From Endosaccharibacter trunci (GTDB taxonomy: Bacteria > Pseudomonadota > Alphaproteobacteria > Acetobacterales > Acetobacteraceae): a stretch of 64,000 nucleotides of DNA. The DNA lies in the NCBI GenBank assembly GCA_024515975.1, contig JAMSKV010000003.1, forward strand, positions 62,001 through 126,000, in the 5' to 3' direction. The position numbers and the translations under genes were made by a program. Below are positions 21,791 through 30,389 of the stretch, piece by piece. The notes beneath the pieces are model-generated. The model saw only the letters and a list, made by a program, of their open reading frames with translations. It was not told the origin of the DNA and did not search any database. Every line of letters begins with the position of its first letter. Within the stretch, counting starts at the first letter, position 1.

Positions 21791-22746
21791 GCTGCTGGTA
21801 TTATAGGTTTCTTCGGATCGTGGGGCCCTGGAACTTGGCCCGCGGGAACCAGCTGGGAAGCACCTAGAACGTGATTTTCCTGATCGTCGAAAAAAATATG
21901 AGCTCCAAAAGCTCTGAGGATGGGAGCCTTCTTCGACCTGCCTACAAAATGCGCTTCATCAGCTGGAGTGCCCCAAGCGCGTAGCGTTCTAACAACTCGT
22001 TCATGGGCAGGAGCGTTTCTCGCAGTAACAAGTGCTATTCGGACTTTACTTACGTTCTTATCATCTAAGTATAATTCTCGTAAGGCAGATAGTTTATGCA
22101 GAAAATTACCGAAGGGGCCTCTCTTCATGGGATTCTTCGCATTCTCAGTCTCATGCTTGAGAAATTCTGTCAAACCATGACTTGCATAAATCTCATCTGA
22201 TTCGGGACTGAATACAACTGCATCCCCATCCAGTGCAATACGCACTTCATCGATTTGCGTATCCTCTTCAAATACTGGTGGGGCATGGAGTCTTGCTGCA
22301 GCCGTGCCTGCAGCAATGGCAGCAGCTACGTCCGCGTCCGCGTTAGAGAGAAAGAGATCGATTCCCCAAGCCTCAACGTAAGGGGCTAATGATCGCCCGC
22401 TGGTGAAACTTCCAGTCTTGATTGAAAGACCGTAGTGGTCGGCCGACCTAAAAGCTCTCAATGAGAGATCTGGCGAATTCTGTGACAGGAGAACTACATC
22501 GACGACCGGAACGCTTAAGTTCCGGTTTAACTTTAGAAGCCTATCTACAACTTGGAAGCCGGCTCCTTGTTTGATTATTTGATCCTCTCGCTCCAGTTGC
22601 ATGCGAGCATACGCGTGAACACCCTGCTGAACAAAGACTTGGTGCTCTTCTTCAAGATTAAATAAAGCCCTAGTCGAGATGCCAATGCGAAGCGGAGCCG
22701 CTTGTAGAAGCTCCTGTGCCTGTATGGTTCCTCTTTCGATCGCCAT
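21787..22746 (-). CDS. Cytosolic 5'-nucleotidase (cN-I/NT5C1-like family)
   Basis: A 319-residue protein that strongly resembles the animal cN-I family and its bacterial relatives: IGISTRALFNLEEEHQVF near the N-terminus, VDVVLLSQNSPDLSLRAF, FTSGRSLAPYVEAWGIDLFLS, VRIALDGDAVVFSPESD, RIALVTARNAPAHERVVRTL and the Asp-rich end AHIFFDDQENH. These fit a HAD-type phosphatase of nucleoside monophosphates. ATG 22746 has GGATAAAG upstream; a TTG five codons earlier is the alternative. G+C is clearly lower than in both neighbours and introns of context are absent, suggesting transfer. Whether it has a housekeeping or a conflict role is open. Confidence 0.85.
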   Translation of the reverse strand: MAIERGTIQAQELLQAAPLRIGISTRALFNLEEEHQVFVQQGVHAYARMQLEREDQIIKQGAGFQVVDRLLKLNRNLSVPVVDVVLLSQNSPDLSLRAFRSADHYGLSIKTGSFTSGRSLAPYVEAWGIDLFLSNADADVAAAIAAGTAAARLHAPPVFEEDTQIDEVRIALDGDAVVFSPESDEIYASHGLTEFLKHETENAKNPMKRGPFGNFLHKLSALRELYLDDKNVSKVRIALVTARNAPAHERVVRTLRAWGTPADEAHFVGRSKKAPILRAFGAHIFFDDQENHVLGASQLVPAGQVPGPHDPKKPIIPAA

Positions 22747-22785
22747 ATTTTCTTTATCCAATACTAAATTTCACTTTTTATTGTA

Positions 22786-23778
22786 TTACGCCAGCCGCGC
22801 CAACCTGACCGCCGTATGCCCGCGGCTTGGACGCAGGCTCGGCATCACCAGCAGGCAATCCGGGTGCGGGGTGCGAATCTGGGTCGCGCCGTCGCGGGCG
22901 ATCAGCGTGCCTTCCCGTTCGATCACGTCGCCGCCGCGGAAGGTTCGTACGAACTCGAACTGCGAGGTGCGCGCGGTCACCGCTTCGGTCACGGTCGCGA
23001 AGCGCGTGCGCGGCGCGGGGCCGGGCAGCGGCGGTTGCGCGGCCACCATGCCCAGACGGCGCAGCAGCGACAGAACGGCGATCCGCGTGGTGTCCACCGT
23101 GTCCGGATGCCAGTGCGGGCCAGCCTCCACCAGACAGGCGGTGGGCCGCGATTGCGGATCGGCGAAGGGGGCGTAGTCGATCAGGCGCGGTCCGGAGCGG
23201 TGCCCGCCATCGGCGACGACCAGGTTGGGCGTATCGAGCGAGGCGGCGAGATTTCGGCCCTTCTCGGTGCCGCCGCTCAGGATCAGCGGCTCGGACGGCC
23301 AGAGCATCGAATGGAGGTCGAGCAGGATGTCGGCCCGGTCGAACAGCGGACGCAAGGCGCGTGCGCGGGCGAGTTCGGCATTGTCGCGGCTGCCGTCGAG
23401 GATGGCGCGGTCCCAGACCCGGTTCATGTCCTCGTGCACGAAGCGCGACGCGGTGGGGTCGGCGGCATCGAAGCGATCGAACGCGGCCAGGTTCAGGAAT
23501 CCGAAGGTGAGCGACCCGCGGAGCGGGCGGATGCCGTCGCGCAGAAGCGCGTCGAGGACGATCGCGCCTGCGATCTCGTTGCCGTGCATCAGCGACGAGA
23601 CGACCACGTTCGGTCCCGGCTCCGCGCTCTCGAAGCGCATGATGCCGGGCAGGCCGGTATTGCCCTGGCGCCAGGGCGACAGATCCGGCGGCTGCAGCTG
23701 GACCGCGAATTGCGGCAGCGGCCCGTGGCCGGTGGGAAGCCCCGGCAGGAAGGCCGGCTCGATCCGCCGGTCGCTCAT
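22786..23778 (-). CDS. Succinylglutamate desuccinylase/aspartoacylase family protein
   Basis: A 330-residue zinc carboxypeptidase-fold amidase (AstE/AspA family). The zinc motif is SLMHGNEIAG (His and Glu), the second histidine is in LLDLHSM, and the conserved FLNLAAFDRFD-x-ASRFVHEDMNR segment is present. The reaction is hydrolysis of an N-acyl amino acid. It lies 28 bp downstream of argE in the same direction, so both deacylases may act in one N-acyl amino acid route. Exact substrate not determinable. Confidence 0.88.
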   Translation of the reverse strand: MSDRRIEPAFLPGLPTGHGPLPQFAVQLQPPDLSPWRQGNTGLPGIMRFESAEPGPNVVVSSLMHGNEIAGAIVLDALLRDGIRPLRGSLTFGFLNLAAFDRFDAADPTASRFVHEDMNRVWDRAILDGSRDNAELARARALRPLFDRADILLDLHSMLWPSEPLILSGGTEKGRNLAASLDTPNLVVADGGHRSGPRLIDYAPFADPQSRPTACLVEAGPHWHPDTVDTTRIAVLSLLRRLGMVAAQPPLPGPAPRTRFATVTEAVTARTSQFEFVRTFRGGDVIEREGTLIARDGATQIRTPHPDCLLVMPSLRPSRGHTAVRLARLA

Positions 23779-23806
23779 GCTGCCTGATCCGGTCCTGGCG
23801 CTGTCG

Positions 23807-24982
23807 TCATGAAGGCGCGCCTTCCGCCAGGCTCAGCGCCAATTGGCGCACGAAGCGGTCGCAGGCGTCGAGCTGCTCCAGCGCGATCCACTCGTTCGGC
23901 TTGTGCGCCTGGGCGATGTCGCCCGGCCCGCAGACGATCGAGGCGATGCCGGCTGCCTGGAAGATACCGGCCTCGGTGCCGTAGGACACCTTGCCCTCGT
24001 CATTGGCGCCGCTGCAGCGCTTCACCAGCGTCACCAGGGGATGTTCCGGCGCGATCGACAAAGGCGGCAGCGTGTTCAGCGGTTCGAGATGGATGAAGCT
24101 GGTCGGATCGACGTCGCGCATCCAGCGCTCGGTCGTTCCCGCCAGATGGGCGCGCAGACGGTCCAGCTCGGCCAGCGCATCGTCGCCCGGCACGGTGCGC
24201 CATTCCATCTCGAAGGCGGCGTGTTCGGGGATGATGTTCAGGATCGTGCCACCCTCCACCAGACCGACATGGATGGTGGAGTGCTCGGGCTCGAACCCCT
24301 CCACCCGGCGCCCCTCGGTGGCGAGGCGGCGTGCCTCGGCGGCGATGTGGGCGATGGTCTCGGCGGCGGCATGGACGGCGTTCACCCCACGATCGGGCTG
24401 CGAGGAATGTCCGGCGCGGCCGCGCACGGTTCCGCGCACGGCGAGCCGGCCCTTATGCGCGACGATGGGTTTCATCATCGACGGTTCGCCGATCACGCAA
24501 AAGGCCGGTTTCGGCCCGTTCGGCAGGTCGCGCACCAACACATGCGCTCCGTCGCAATCGACTTCCTCGTCGAAGGAGATGAACAGATGCACCGGTCGGC
24601 GAAGGTTCAGCGACGCGATCTCCGGTACGGCGGCGAGGCAGGACGCGACGAAGCCTTTCATGTCGCAGGCGCCGCGCGCGGTGGCGCGTCCATCGGCGAC
24701 ATGCAGCCGGAACGGGTCGGTCCGCCAGTCTTGCCCGTCCACCGGCACGGTATCCACGTGGCCGGACAAAGCGAGCCCGCCATCGATCTCCGGTCCGATC
24801 ACGGCATGGAGGTTGGCCTTGGTTCCCGCCGCGTTGGTCGAACGGCGCGTGGCGACGCCATGCCCGGCCAGATAGCGTTCGATCCAGTCGATCAGCGGAA
24901 GATTGGATTTGGCGCTGGTGCTGTCGAAGCCGACCAGGCTGTCCAGGATATCCAGGGTGGTCAGGGTGGGCCCGCTTCGCAT
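23807..24982 (-). CDS. argE: Acetylornithine deacetylase
   Basis: A 391-residue M20 metallopeptidase-family enzyme releasing ornithine from N-acetylornithine in arginine synthesis. Zinc ligands appear in LSGHVDTVPVDG, in GACDMKGFVA, and in FDEEVDCDG-type FISFDEEVDC; the dimerisation domain has GRAGHSSQP. The C-terminal histidine is in GDIAQAHKPNEWI, a segment typical for ArgE rather than DapE. Followed closely by the AstE-like gene; divergent from the glycosyltransferase gene. Confidence 0.9.
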   Translation of the reverse strand: MRSGPTLTTLDILDSLVGFDSTSAKSNLPLIDWIERYLAGHGVATRRSTNAAGTKANLHAVIGPEIDGGLALSGHVDTVPVDGQDWRTDPFRLHVADGRATARGACDMKGFVASCLAAVPEIASLNLRRPVHLFISFDEEVDCDGAHVLVRDLPNGPKPAFCVIGEPSMMKPIVAHKGRLAVRGTVRGRAGHSSQPDRGVNAVHAAAETIAHIAAEARRLATEGRRVEGFEPEHSTIHVGLVEGGTILNIIPEHAAFEMEWRTVPGDDALAELDRLRAHLAGTTERWMRDVDPTSFIHLEPLNTLPPLSIAPEHPLVTLVKRCSGANDEGKVSYGTEAGIFQAAGIASIVCGPGDIAQAHKPNEWIALEQLDACDRFVRQLALSLAEGAPS

Positions 24983-25105
24983 CCGCTCATCCTATACCGG
25001 CCCCTGCTTCGGGCAATGGTGCGCGAGCCCTTTGCTCCGCGGCGACCGGCTCGCCGTCCGGGCTTGCCGATGGTTCGGCACCCGGCCAGGATCGGCGGCA
25101 TCACG

Positions 25106-26335
25106 ATGTCGACAGAAGCGCCCCGCCTCCACCCTCTTCATCGCGCATGGCAGATGCTGCCCGCGCGGTCCCGCCGTCTCTGGCTGGCGCGTGGCAGCGC
25201 CTGGCTGGCGCCGAAGCCGGCACGCGTCCCGCCGCCAGGCGCCAGCGGCGTGGTCGTGGGCGGCGAGATCGATCGTGCCTCCGGCCTCGGCGAGTCCGCC
25301 CGGCTGATGGCGGCGGCCCTGCACGCGCTCGGCGTGCCGGGCGGCGCGATCGAGGCCGGGCCCGGCGTGCGAGCGGGCAGGGCGCTGAGCGATTGGCCGG
25401 ATCGGTCCGCGCTGGTTCTGCATGTGAACGCCCCCGTTTTGCCGGCCGCGCTGCTGGGGCTGGGACGTCGTGCGTTGCGCGGGCGGCGCGTGATCGGCTT
25501 CTGGGCCTGGGAGTTGCCGACGGTGCCGGAGCATTGGCGGCCGGCGCTGCCGCTCGTGCACGAGGTCTGGGCGCCGTCGCGCTTCACGGCCGATGCGCTG
25601 CGCACGCTGGGGCTCGATCATGTGCGCGTGGTGCCGCACCCGGTCGCCGTGTCTCCTCCGGCGCCCTCCGCGCTGGACCGTCAGGCGTTCGGGCTCGATC
25701 CCGAGGCCCTGGTGGTACTGTGCGCGTTCAGCCTCGCTTCCTCGTTCGAGCGCAAGAATCCGCTCGCGTCGATCGAGGCGTTCCGTGCCGCCTTCGGCGA
25801 CCGCCCCGACCGGGTTCTGGTGCTCAAGGCCGGTCACGGCGAGCATTACCCGGCCGATCTGGCCCGGCTCCGCGACGCGGTCGGCGAGGCGCGCAACATT
25901 CGTCTGGAAACCCGGACCTTGCCGGCGGCCGACATGCACGCGCTGACCCGATGCAGCGACATGGTGCTCTCACTGCACAGAAGCGAGGGGTTCGGGCTGG
26001 TGCCGGCCGAGGCGATGCTGCTGGGCAAGCCGGTGCTGGCGACGGACTGGTCGGCGACCACGGAATTTCTCGACGAGAGCTGCGGCGTGCCGATTGGCTA
26101 TCGTCTGGTCCCGGCGCGCGATCCGCGCGGCGTGTTCGAGGCGCCCGGGGCGGTCTGGGCGGATGCGGATATCGGCGCCGCGGCGCAGGCGCTGAGGGCG
26201 CTGGCCGATGCGCCGGAGCGCAGAACCGCGATCGGCCAGGCGGCGCGACATGCCGCGCAGGTGCGCCTGGGCACAGCGGGCCTCGAGGCCGCTCTGGCCG
26301 CGATCGGGGTGCCCGTGCCGGGCCTGGCGACGTGA
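25106..26335 (+). CDS. Glycosyltransferase, GT-B fold (group 1/GT4)
   Basis: A 409-residue transferase. The N-terminal domain has a glycine-rich GVVVGGEIDRASGLGESARL; the C-terminal nucleotide-sugar domain has the E-x7-E pattern HRSEGFGLVPAEAMLLGKPV and ATDWSATTEFLDE. It would transfer sugars to a surface polysaccharide or glycolipid at the cytoplasmic face of the membrane; donor and acceptor are unknown. The next glycosyltransferase starts within its stop codon, so the two are coupled. Confidence 0.88.
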   Translation: MSTEAPRLHPLHRAWQMLPARSRRLWLARGSAWLAPKPARVPPPGASGVVVGGEIDRASGLGESARLMAAALHALGVPGGAIEAGPGVRAGRALSDWPDRSALVLHVNAPVLPAALLGLGRRALRGRRVIGFWAWELPTVPEHWRPALPLVHEVWAPSRFTADALRTLGLDHVRVVPHPVAVSPPAPSALDRQAFGLDPEALVVLCAFSLASSFERKNPLASIEAFRAAFGDRPDRVLVLKAGHGEHYPADLARLRDAVGEARNIRLETRTLPAADMHALTRCSDMVLSLHRSEGFGLVPAEAMLLGKPVLATDWSATTEFLDESCGVPIGYRLVPARDPRGVFEAPGAVWADADIGAAAQALRALADAPERRTAIGQAARHAAQVRLGTAGLEAALAAIGVPVPGLAT

Positions 26336-27465
26336 CGGCAGCGCCGCTTCTGCGGGTGCTGGTGTGGCAGTGGGGCCGGTTCGGCGCCGGACCGCGCGTG
26401 GGGGCAGAGCTTGCGGCCGGTCTGAACGCGCTGGACGGGTGCGAGGCGCTGCTGTCGCTGTCGACGGGGGCGGAGATCATGCGCGCGGGGCAACCTTGGC
26501 GCGCCGGCGTGGCGCTGCCGGTGGCAACCTATCGCAACCGGATCGGTTTCGCCCTGCGGATGATCGGCCGCGTTCTGCGCCAGTCGCGGTTGCGCCGTCG
26601 TGTGGCGGCGCTGCGGCCGGACGTGGCGATCTGCGCCATGCCGGGGCCGCTCGACGGGGAGATGGCGTCGGTGCTGCGCGCGCTCGGCGTTCCGTTCCTG
26701 GTGATGGTGCACGATGCCGACCGGCATCCCGGCGACGGATTCGCGCTGCAGATGGTGCTGCAACGGCGGCTGATCCGTCGTTCGAGCGGGCTGGTGGCCC
26801 TGTCCGCGCATGTGGCTGCGCGTCTGGAACAACAGAAACTGGTCCGGAACCGCCCGCTTCTGATCTCCAGCCTGCCGCCCTTCGTGTTCGGTTCGCGGCC
26901 GCCGGCGCCGTTGTCGCATGGCGGGGGGATGCGTCTGCTCTTTTTCGGCCGGTTGCTGCCCTATAAGGGGCTCGATCTGCTGGCCGATGCGCTGGAGCGT
27001 GGCATGCCGGACGGCCTCTCCGTGCGAATTGTCGGCCAGGGACCGGACTGCCCAGAGCTGGACCGTCTGGCCGCTCTGCCCGGCGTTTCAGTCGAGAATC
27101 GCTGGGTGCCGGAGGACGAGATCGGCACGCTGATCGCCTGGGCCGATGCGCTGGTGCTGCCCTATCGCGAGGCGAGCCAGAGCGGGGTTGCGGCGGCGGC
27201 GATCGCGGCGCGGCGCTGGGTGGTGTCGACGCGCGTGGGTGGGTTGGCCGAGCAGTTCCGGGACGAGCCCATGGCGATTTTGTGCGAGCCGGAGGCGGGT
27301 GCGCTCCGGGCGGCGATCGCGCAGATGGTGCGGAAGCCGCCGGCTTTGGCGGCGGCTCCGGAGGACCCTTATGCGGCGTGGGGGCGGACTGCTGCGGTGT
27401 TGCTGGAGGGGATCAGGCGGGTCGTGTCGATGAAAAGGGAAGCGGTTGTGCCCACGGGGAGGTAG
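26332..27465 (+). CDS. Glycosyltransferase, GT-B fold (group 1/GT4)
   Basis: A 377-residue transferase starting with GTG in the GTGA overlap with the upstream gene. The N-terminus (LRVLVWQWGRFGAGPRVGAELA) and the C-terminal domain (LLFFGRLLPYKGLDLLADAL; RIVGQGPDCPELDRL; VLPYREASQSGVAAAA) are typical of GT4 enzymes. Two adjacent coupled transferases suggest one small glycan-assembly operon, with no polymerase or flippase seen nearby. Confidence 0.88.
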   Translation: MTAAPLLRVLVWQWGRFGAGPRVGAELAAGLNALDGCEALLSLSTGAEIMRAGQPWRAGVALPVATYRNRIGFALRMIGRVLRQSRLRRRVAALRPDVAICAMPGPLDGEMASVLRALGVPFLVMVHDADRHPGDGFALQMVLQRRLIRRSSGLVALSAHVAARLEQQKLVRNRPLLISSLPPFVFGSRPPAPLSHGGGMRLLFFGRLLPYKGLDLLADALERGMPDGLSVRIVGQGPDCPELDRLAALPGVSVENRWVPEDEIGTLIAWADALVLPYREASQSGVAAAAIAARRWVVSTRVGGLAEQFRDEPMAILCEPEAGALRAAIAQMVRKPPALAAAPEDPYAAWGRTAAVLLEGIRRVVSMKREAVVPTGR

Positions 27466-27628
27466 CCTTTGGCTTCAGTCTGCAAGCTAATCAGATCAAA
27501 CGGCTTCCATCGTTTCGGTTAGGCGCCTTCGTGAGGACGTCCCGCCATTATCCACCGTCATCGCAGAACAAACGAACAAGCACAGTCCCACCCGAATGGC
27601 CGCCTTGAACAGTTTTCTGGAGAATTTG

Positions 27629-28045
27629 ATGCGGGAAGCCGATCTGATACATGAACTTCCGAGTGTCGAAGTGGCTGTAGATCACTTGGATTGGGCGATA
27701 CAACTGCTTGTCGACCACAAGGCCCTCATACCGGCTTATAGTCTCGCTGCCATAGCTGAAGAGCAGATCGGCAAACGCGTGCAGGGCAGTGCGCTGGAAC
27801 AAATGAAGGAAGAATATGGCAAAGAGGATTTCAACGCACTGCGCAATTTCTTCAAACACGGCACGATGAACGGCAAGGTTGCCGACATAGTCATGGTCCG
27901 GGACATGAAGCAGGAGGTCGCCCTGATGATCTTACGGGCCTGCGAAAATCTCCGCCTGTTTGACGGAAGCGCCTGCAGCCAAACTCCTCGTTTTGCTGAA
28001 TGGATGCGGCGCGAATATCCGGAATTACTAGCGGTAGTCAAATAG
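27629..28045 (+). CDS. Small conserved-looking protein, possibly HEPN-like
   Basis: A 138-residue, mostly helical protein. ATG 27629 is chosen because GGAG lies seven bases upstream; an in-frame ATG at 27596 has no ribosome-binding site. The pattern AIQLLVDHKALIPAYSLAAIAEEQIG, followed by DFNALRNFFKHG, resembles helical HEPN-like or AbiV-like domains where RN-x-KH is a recurrent motif, but the catalytic R-x4-6-H signature is not certain (RNFFKH fits R-x4-H). Base composition is lower in G+C than the preceding gene. No partner antitoxin is adjacent. Function unknown. Confidence 0.6.
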   Translation: MREADLIHELPSVEVAVDHLDWAIQLLVDHKALIPAYSLAAIAEEQIGKRVQGSALEQMKEEYGKEDFNALRNFFKHGTMNGKVADIVMVRDMKQEVALMILRACENLRLFDGSACSQTPRFAEWMRREYPELLAVVK

Positions 28046-28478
28046 CGTCATTCTCCCGCTGGGTCGAGAGAACGTCACTGATCTCGCACTGTCGGTCCCC
28101 TAAGCAATGACAATAATCGACGCCCGATCGTCCGCTCTCGGTCTTTTGCCGCCCCCTGGGTTACCGCATCCTCTTCGATCTATGATGACTGCGGTAACCG
28201 CGATCTCGACTTGTACGCCGTTGGGCATCGACGCTACAACCTGAACAAGCGCCCCCGTCGAATGCTGTCGAACGTCTCGACGTGTGCTCGTCTGAGTGCG
28301 TCTCAAAACGCCAGATCGGCGATCCACACGGATAGTTTGCTCACGGATGGACCGGAGGCAGTCGCGAACGCCACGTCCGGTGTCGGTGGGACTGTTCGAA
28401 GACGCCTGGCAGCCTCACGGGAAAGCTGCGATCGAAGGTTGGTTGAGAATCCCGGACGCTGCCTGCTACGGTTCAGGG
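28046..28478. other. Non-coding stretch without a supportable gene
   Basis: 433 bp between two short genes. Open frames here are short and shadow-like. A plus-strand segment near 28155-28250 can be read, with one frame break, as GYRILFDL followed by CGNRDLDLYAVGHRR, faintly like the C-terminal part of a RelE/ParE toxin; this is too weak to annotate. No tRNA, terminator or clear repeat seen. Confidence 0.4.
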
Positions 28479-28958
28479 ATGACATGCTTCGTTAGCATCA
28501 CCCGGCTTCGTATCCGCTCGTTCCGCTTCATGCCGGCTTTCGCGCTGCAGACGGTCTCGACGCTGCGCCAGGTGAAGCAGGCAGACGGGTTCCTGGAAGG
28601 ATCCCTGCTGCCGGACCGGCAGTGGACGTTCTGGACCATGACGGTCTGGCGCGATGCCGCTGCCATGCGGGCGTATATGACGGCCGGGCCGCACCGGACG
28701 GCAATGCCCAAGCTGATGGAGTGGTGTGACGAGGCAAGCGTGGTCCACTGGGAGCAGGAGGATGTGGAGGCGCCGAGTTGGTTGGTTGCCGATCGGCGCA
28801 TGCGGGCGGAGGGGAGGCCCTCGAAGGTCCGACGGCCGAGCGGCGGGCATCTGACACTCGACTACCGGGAACCCAGGGTGTCACGAGCGGCGCCGATCAT
28901 GGCCCGCCAACCTCCGGCTGGCGATCGAGGCACGCTCTCGACCCGGCCGGGCAGCTGA
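28479..28958 (+). CDS. Antibiotic biosynthesis monooxygenase-like (dimeric alpha/beta barrel) protein
   Basis: A 159-residue protein beginning MTCFVSITRLRIRSFRFMPA. The core (RQVKQADGFLEGSLLPDRQW, TFWTMTVWRDAAAMRAYMTA, GPHRTAMPKLMEWCDEASVV) matches small ABM/DUF-type ferredoxin-like domains that often bind haem or quinones. After residue 110 the chain is basic and probably disordered (RRMRAEGRPSKVRRPSGGH). The ATG at 28479 is preferred to upstream in-frame starts because conserved sequence begins there. No function can be assigned from context. Confidence 0.75.
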   Translation: MTCFVSITRLRIRSFRFMPAFALQTVSTLRQVKQADGFLEGSLLPDRQWTFWTMTVWRDAAAMRAYMTAGPHRTAMPKLMEWCDEASVVHWEQEDVEAPSWLVADRRMRAEGRPSKVRRPSGGHLTLDYREPRVSRAAPIMARQPPAGDRGTLSTRPGS

Positions 28959-29046
28959 GGGACAAGCAGGCACCACGTGGCAGAAAGACAGGCCGGCCGT
29001 CGCTTCCAGCCCGAACTCAATCTGTCCGGGGGCTTAGGCAAACTCC

Positions 29047-30192
29047 CTAAACCGGCCGCCCCGCCGCCTGTCGCCCTTCGTATACCCGCAGCCGCTTTCC
29101 GAGCAGCTTCTCGATGTTCCGCAGCGCCGCGCGTTCCGATCCGGCGCAGAGGCTGATCGCGATGCCGCGGGCGCCGGCGCGGGCGGTGCGGCCGACGCGG
29201 TGCACGTAGGTTTCCGGAACGTCGGGGATCTCGTAGTTCACCACATGGGTCAGGTCGGGAATGTCGATCCCGCGCGCAGCCACGTCGGTGGCGACCAAAA
29301 CGGGAAAGGCGCCGCGCCGAAAATCGGCGAGTACCCTGTCGCGCTGCGCCTGGCTCTTGTCGCCATGGATGGCGGAGGCACGGATGCCGGCGCTGTCCAG
29401 CGCCTGCAACAGGGCGTCCGCGTTCTGTTTGGTGCGCACGAACACCAGCGTGCGCTCCATGCGACCGCCGCGCAGCATATCCACCAGAAGCGCGCGTTTC
29501 TGCCCGCCCTCGGCGAAGACGATCCGATGGTCGATCCGCTCGGCGGTGGAGGAGGGCGGGGCGGTGGCGATCGTCACCGGGTTGCGGAGAAGGTGCTTGG
29601 CCAAAGCGGCGATCGGCGCGGGCATGGTGGCGGAGAACAGCAGGGTCTGCCGTTGGGCGGGCAGATGCTCGGCGACGCTGCGCACCTCGTCGATGAAGCC
29701 GAGATCGAGCATGTGGTCCGCCTCGTCCAGAACCAGGATGCTGGTCTCGTGCAGGCGCAGCGTGCCGGAGGCGAGGTGATCGAGCAGGCGGCCCGGCGTG
29801 GCAACGACGAGGTCGATGCCGTTGCCCAGAGCACGATCCTGCTTGTCGCGCGGGACGCCGCCGACCAGCGTGGTGGCGCGAAGCGTGGTGCGGCGGCCGA
29901 AGGTGCGAGCGGCGTCGCAGATCTGCCGGGCCAGTTCGCGCGTGGGGGCGAGCACGAGGGCCTGGCATGTGCCGGGATCGGCGCGTTCGCCGGTCTGCAG
30001 CAGACGGTGCAGGATCGGCAGGACGAAGCTGGCGGTCTTGCCTGTGCCGGTACGGGCGAGGCCGATCAGGTCGCGGCCCTGCATCACCACCGGGATCGCT
30101 TCCGTCTGGATCGGCGTCGGTTGGATCATGTCGGCGGCCTGGAGGGCCTGCAGCAGGGGTTCGGCGAGCCCGAGGGCGGCGAACGCTGTCAT
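29047..30192 (-). CDS. DEAD-box ATP-dependent RNA helicase (RhlE-like)
   Basis: A 381-residue helicase comprising just the two RecA-like domains. Q motif PTPIQTEAIP, motif I ARTGTGKT, Ia PTRELARQ, II VLDEADHML, III FSATMP, V ATDVAARGIDIP, VI HRVGRTARAG. The usual basic C-terminal extension is very short. It unwinds RNA duplexes in ribosome assembly or decay. ATG 30192 (MTAFAALGLAEPLLQAL) matches the family start; the longer frame upstream runs through the repeat element. Confidence 0.92.
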   Translation of the reverse strand: MTAFAALGLAEPLLQALQAADMIQPTPIQTEAIPVVMQGRDLIGLARTGTGKTASFVLPILHRLLQTGERADPGTCQALVLAPTRELARQICDAARTFGRRTTLRATTLVGGVPRDKQDRALGNGIDLVVATPGRLLDHLASGTLRLHETSILVLDEADHMLDLGFIDEVRSVAEHLPAQRQTLLFSATMPAPIAALAKHLLRNPVTIATAPPSSTAERIDHRIVFAEGGQKRALLVDMLRGGRMERTLVFVRTKQNADALLQALDSAGIRASAIHGDKSQAQRDRVLADFRRGAFPVLVATDVAARGIDIPDLTHVVNYEIPDVPETYVHRVGRTARAGARGIAISLCAGSERAALRNIEKLLGKRLRVYEGRQAAGRPV

Positions 30193-30219
30193 GGTGTGTC
30201 GTGTCCGGCAGTGGGTGTT

Positions 30220-30348
30220 CGTTCTTTTTTTGAGGAAAAGAATCTGAGAACTCTGATCCGTTCGGGGCGGTGAAGCGGGCCGGTGTGAGGGCCAAACGGA
30301 CAAAAGTCTTTTTGCTTCTTTTTCTCCGGAAAAAGAAGGCGACTCCCT
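30220..30348. repeat. Intergenic two-hairpin repeat, copy 2
   Basis: The second copy of the element at 18109-18232. The hairpin CTTCTTTTTC/GAAAAAGAAG with loop TCCG (30315-30338), preceded by AAAGTCTTTTTG, is nearly identical to copy 1. A weaker A/T-rich hairpin with GTTCTTTTTTTGAGGAAAAG lies at 30221-30240. The middle parts share little beyond spacing. It occupies the divergent gap between the helicase and the ELM1-like gene. Confidence 0.75.
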
Positions 30349-30389
30349 TCCGATTGACGACGGCAGGGCCGGCCCGCACAAGCGCCCGG

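Noticed and set aside
23843..25105. Long upstream extension of the first glycosyltransferase frame, antisense to argE
   Set aside because: Conserved glycosyltransferase sequence only begins near 25106; the extension is an argE shadow.
28150..28260. Possible decayed RelE/ParE toxin (GYRILFDL, then CGNRDLDLYAVGHRR after a frame break)
   Set aside because: Similarity is limited to a few residues, needs a frameshift, and there is no start, ribosome-binding site or antitoxin; likely chance.
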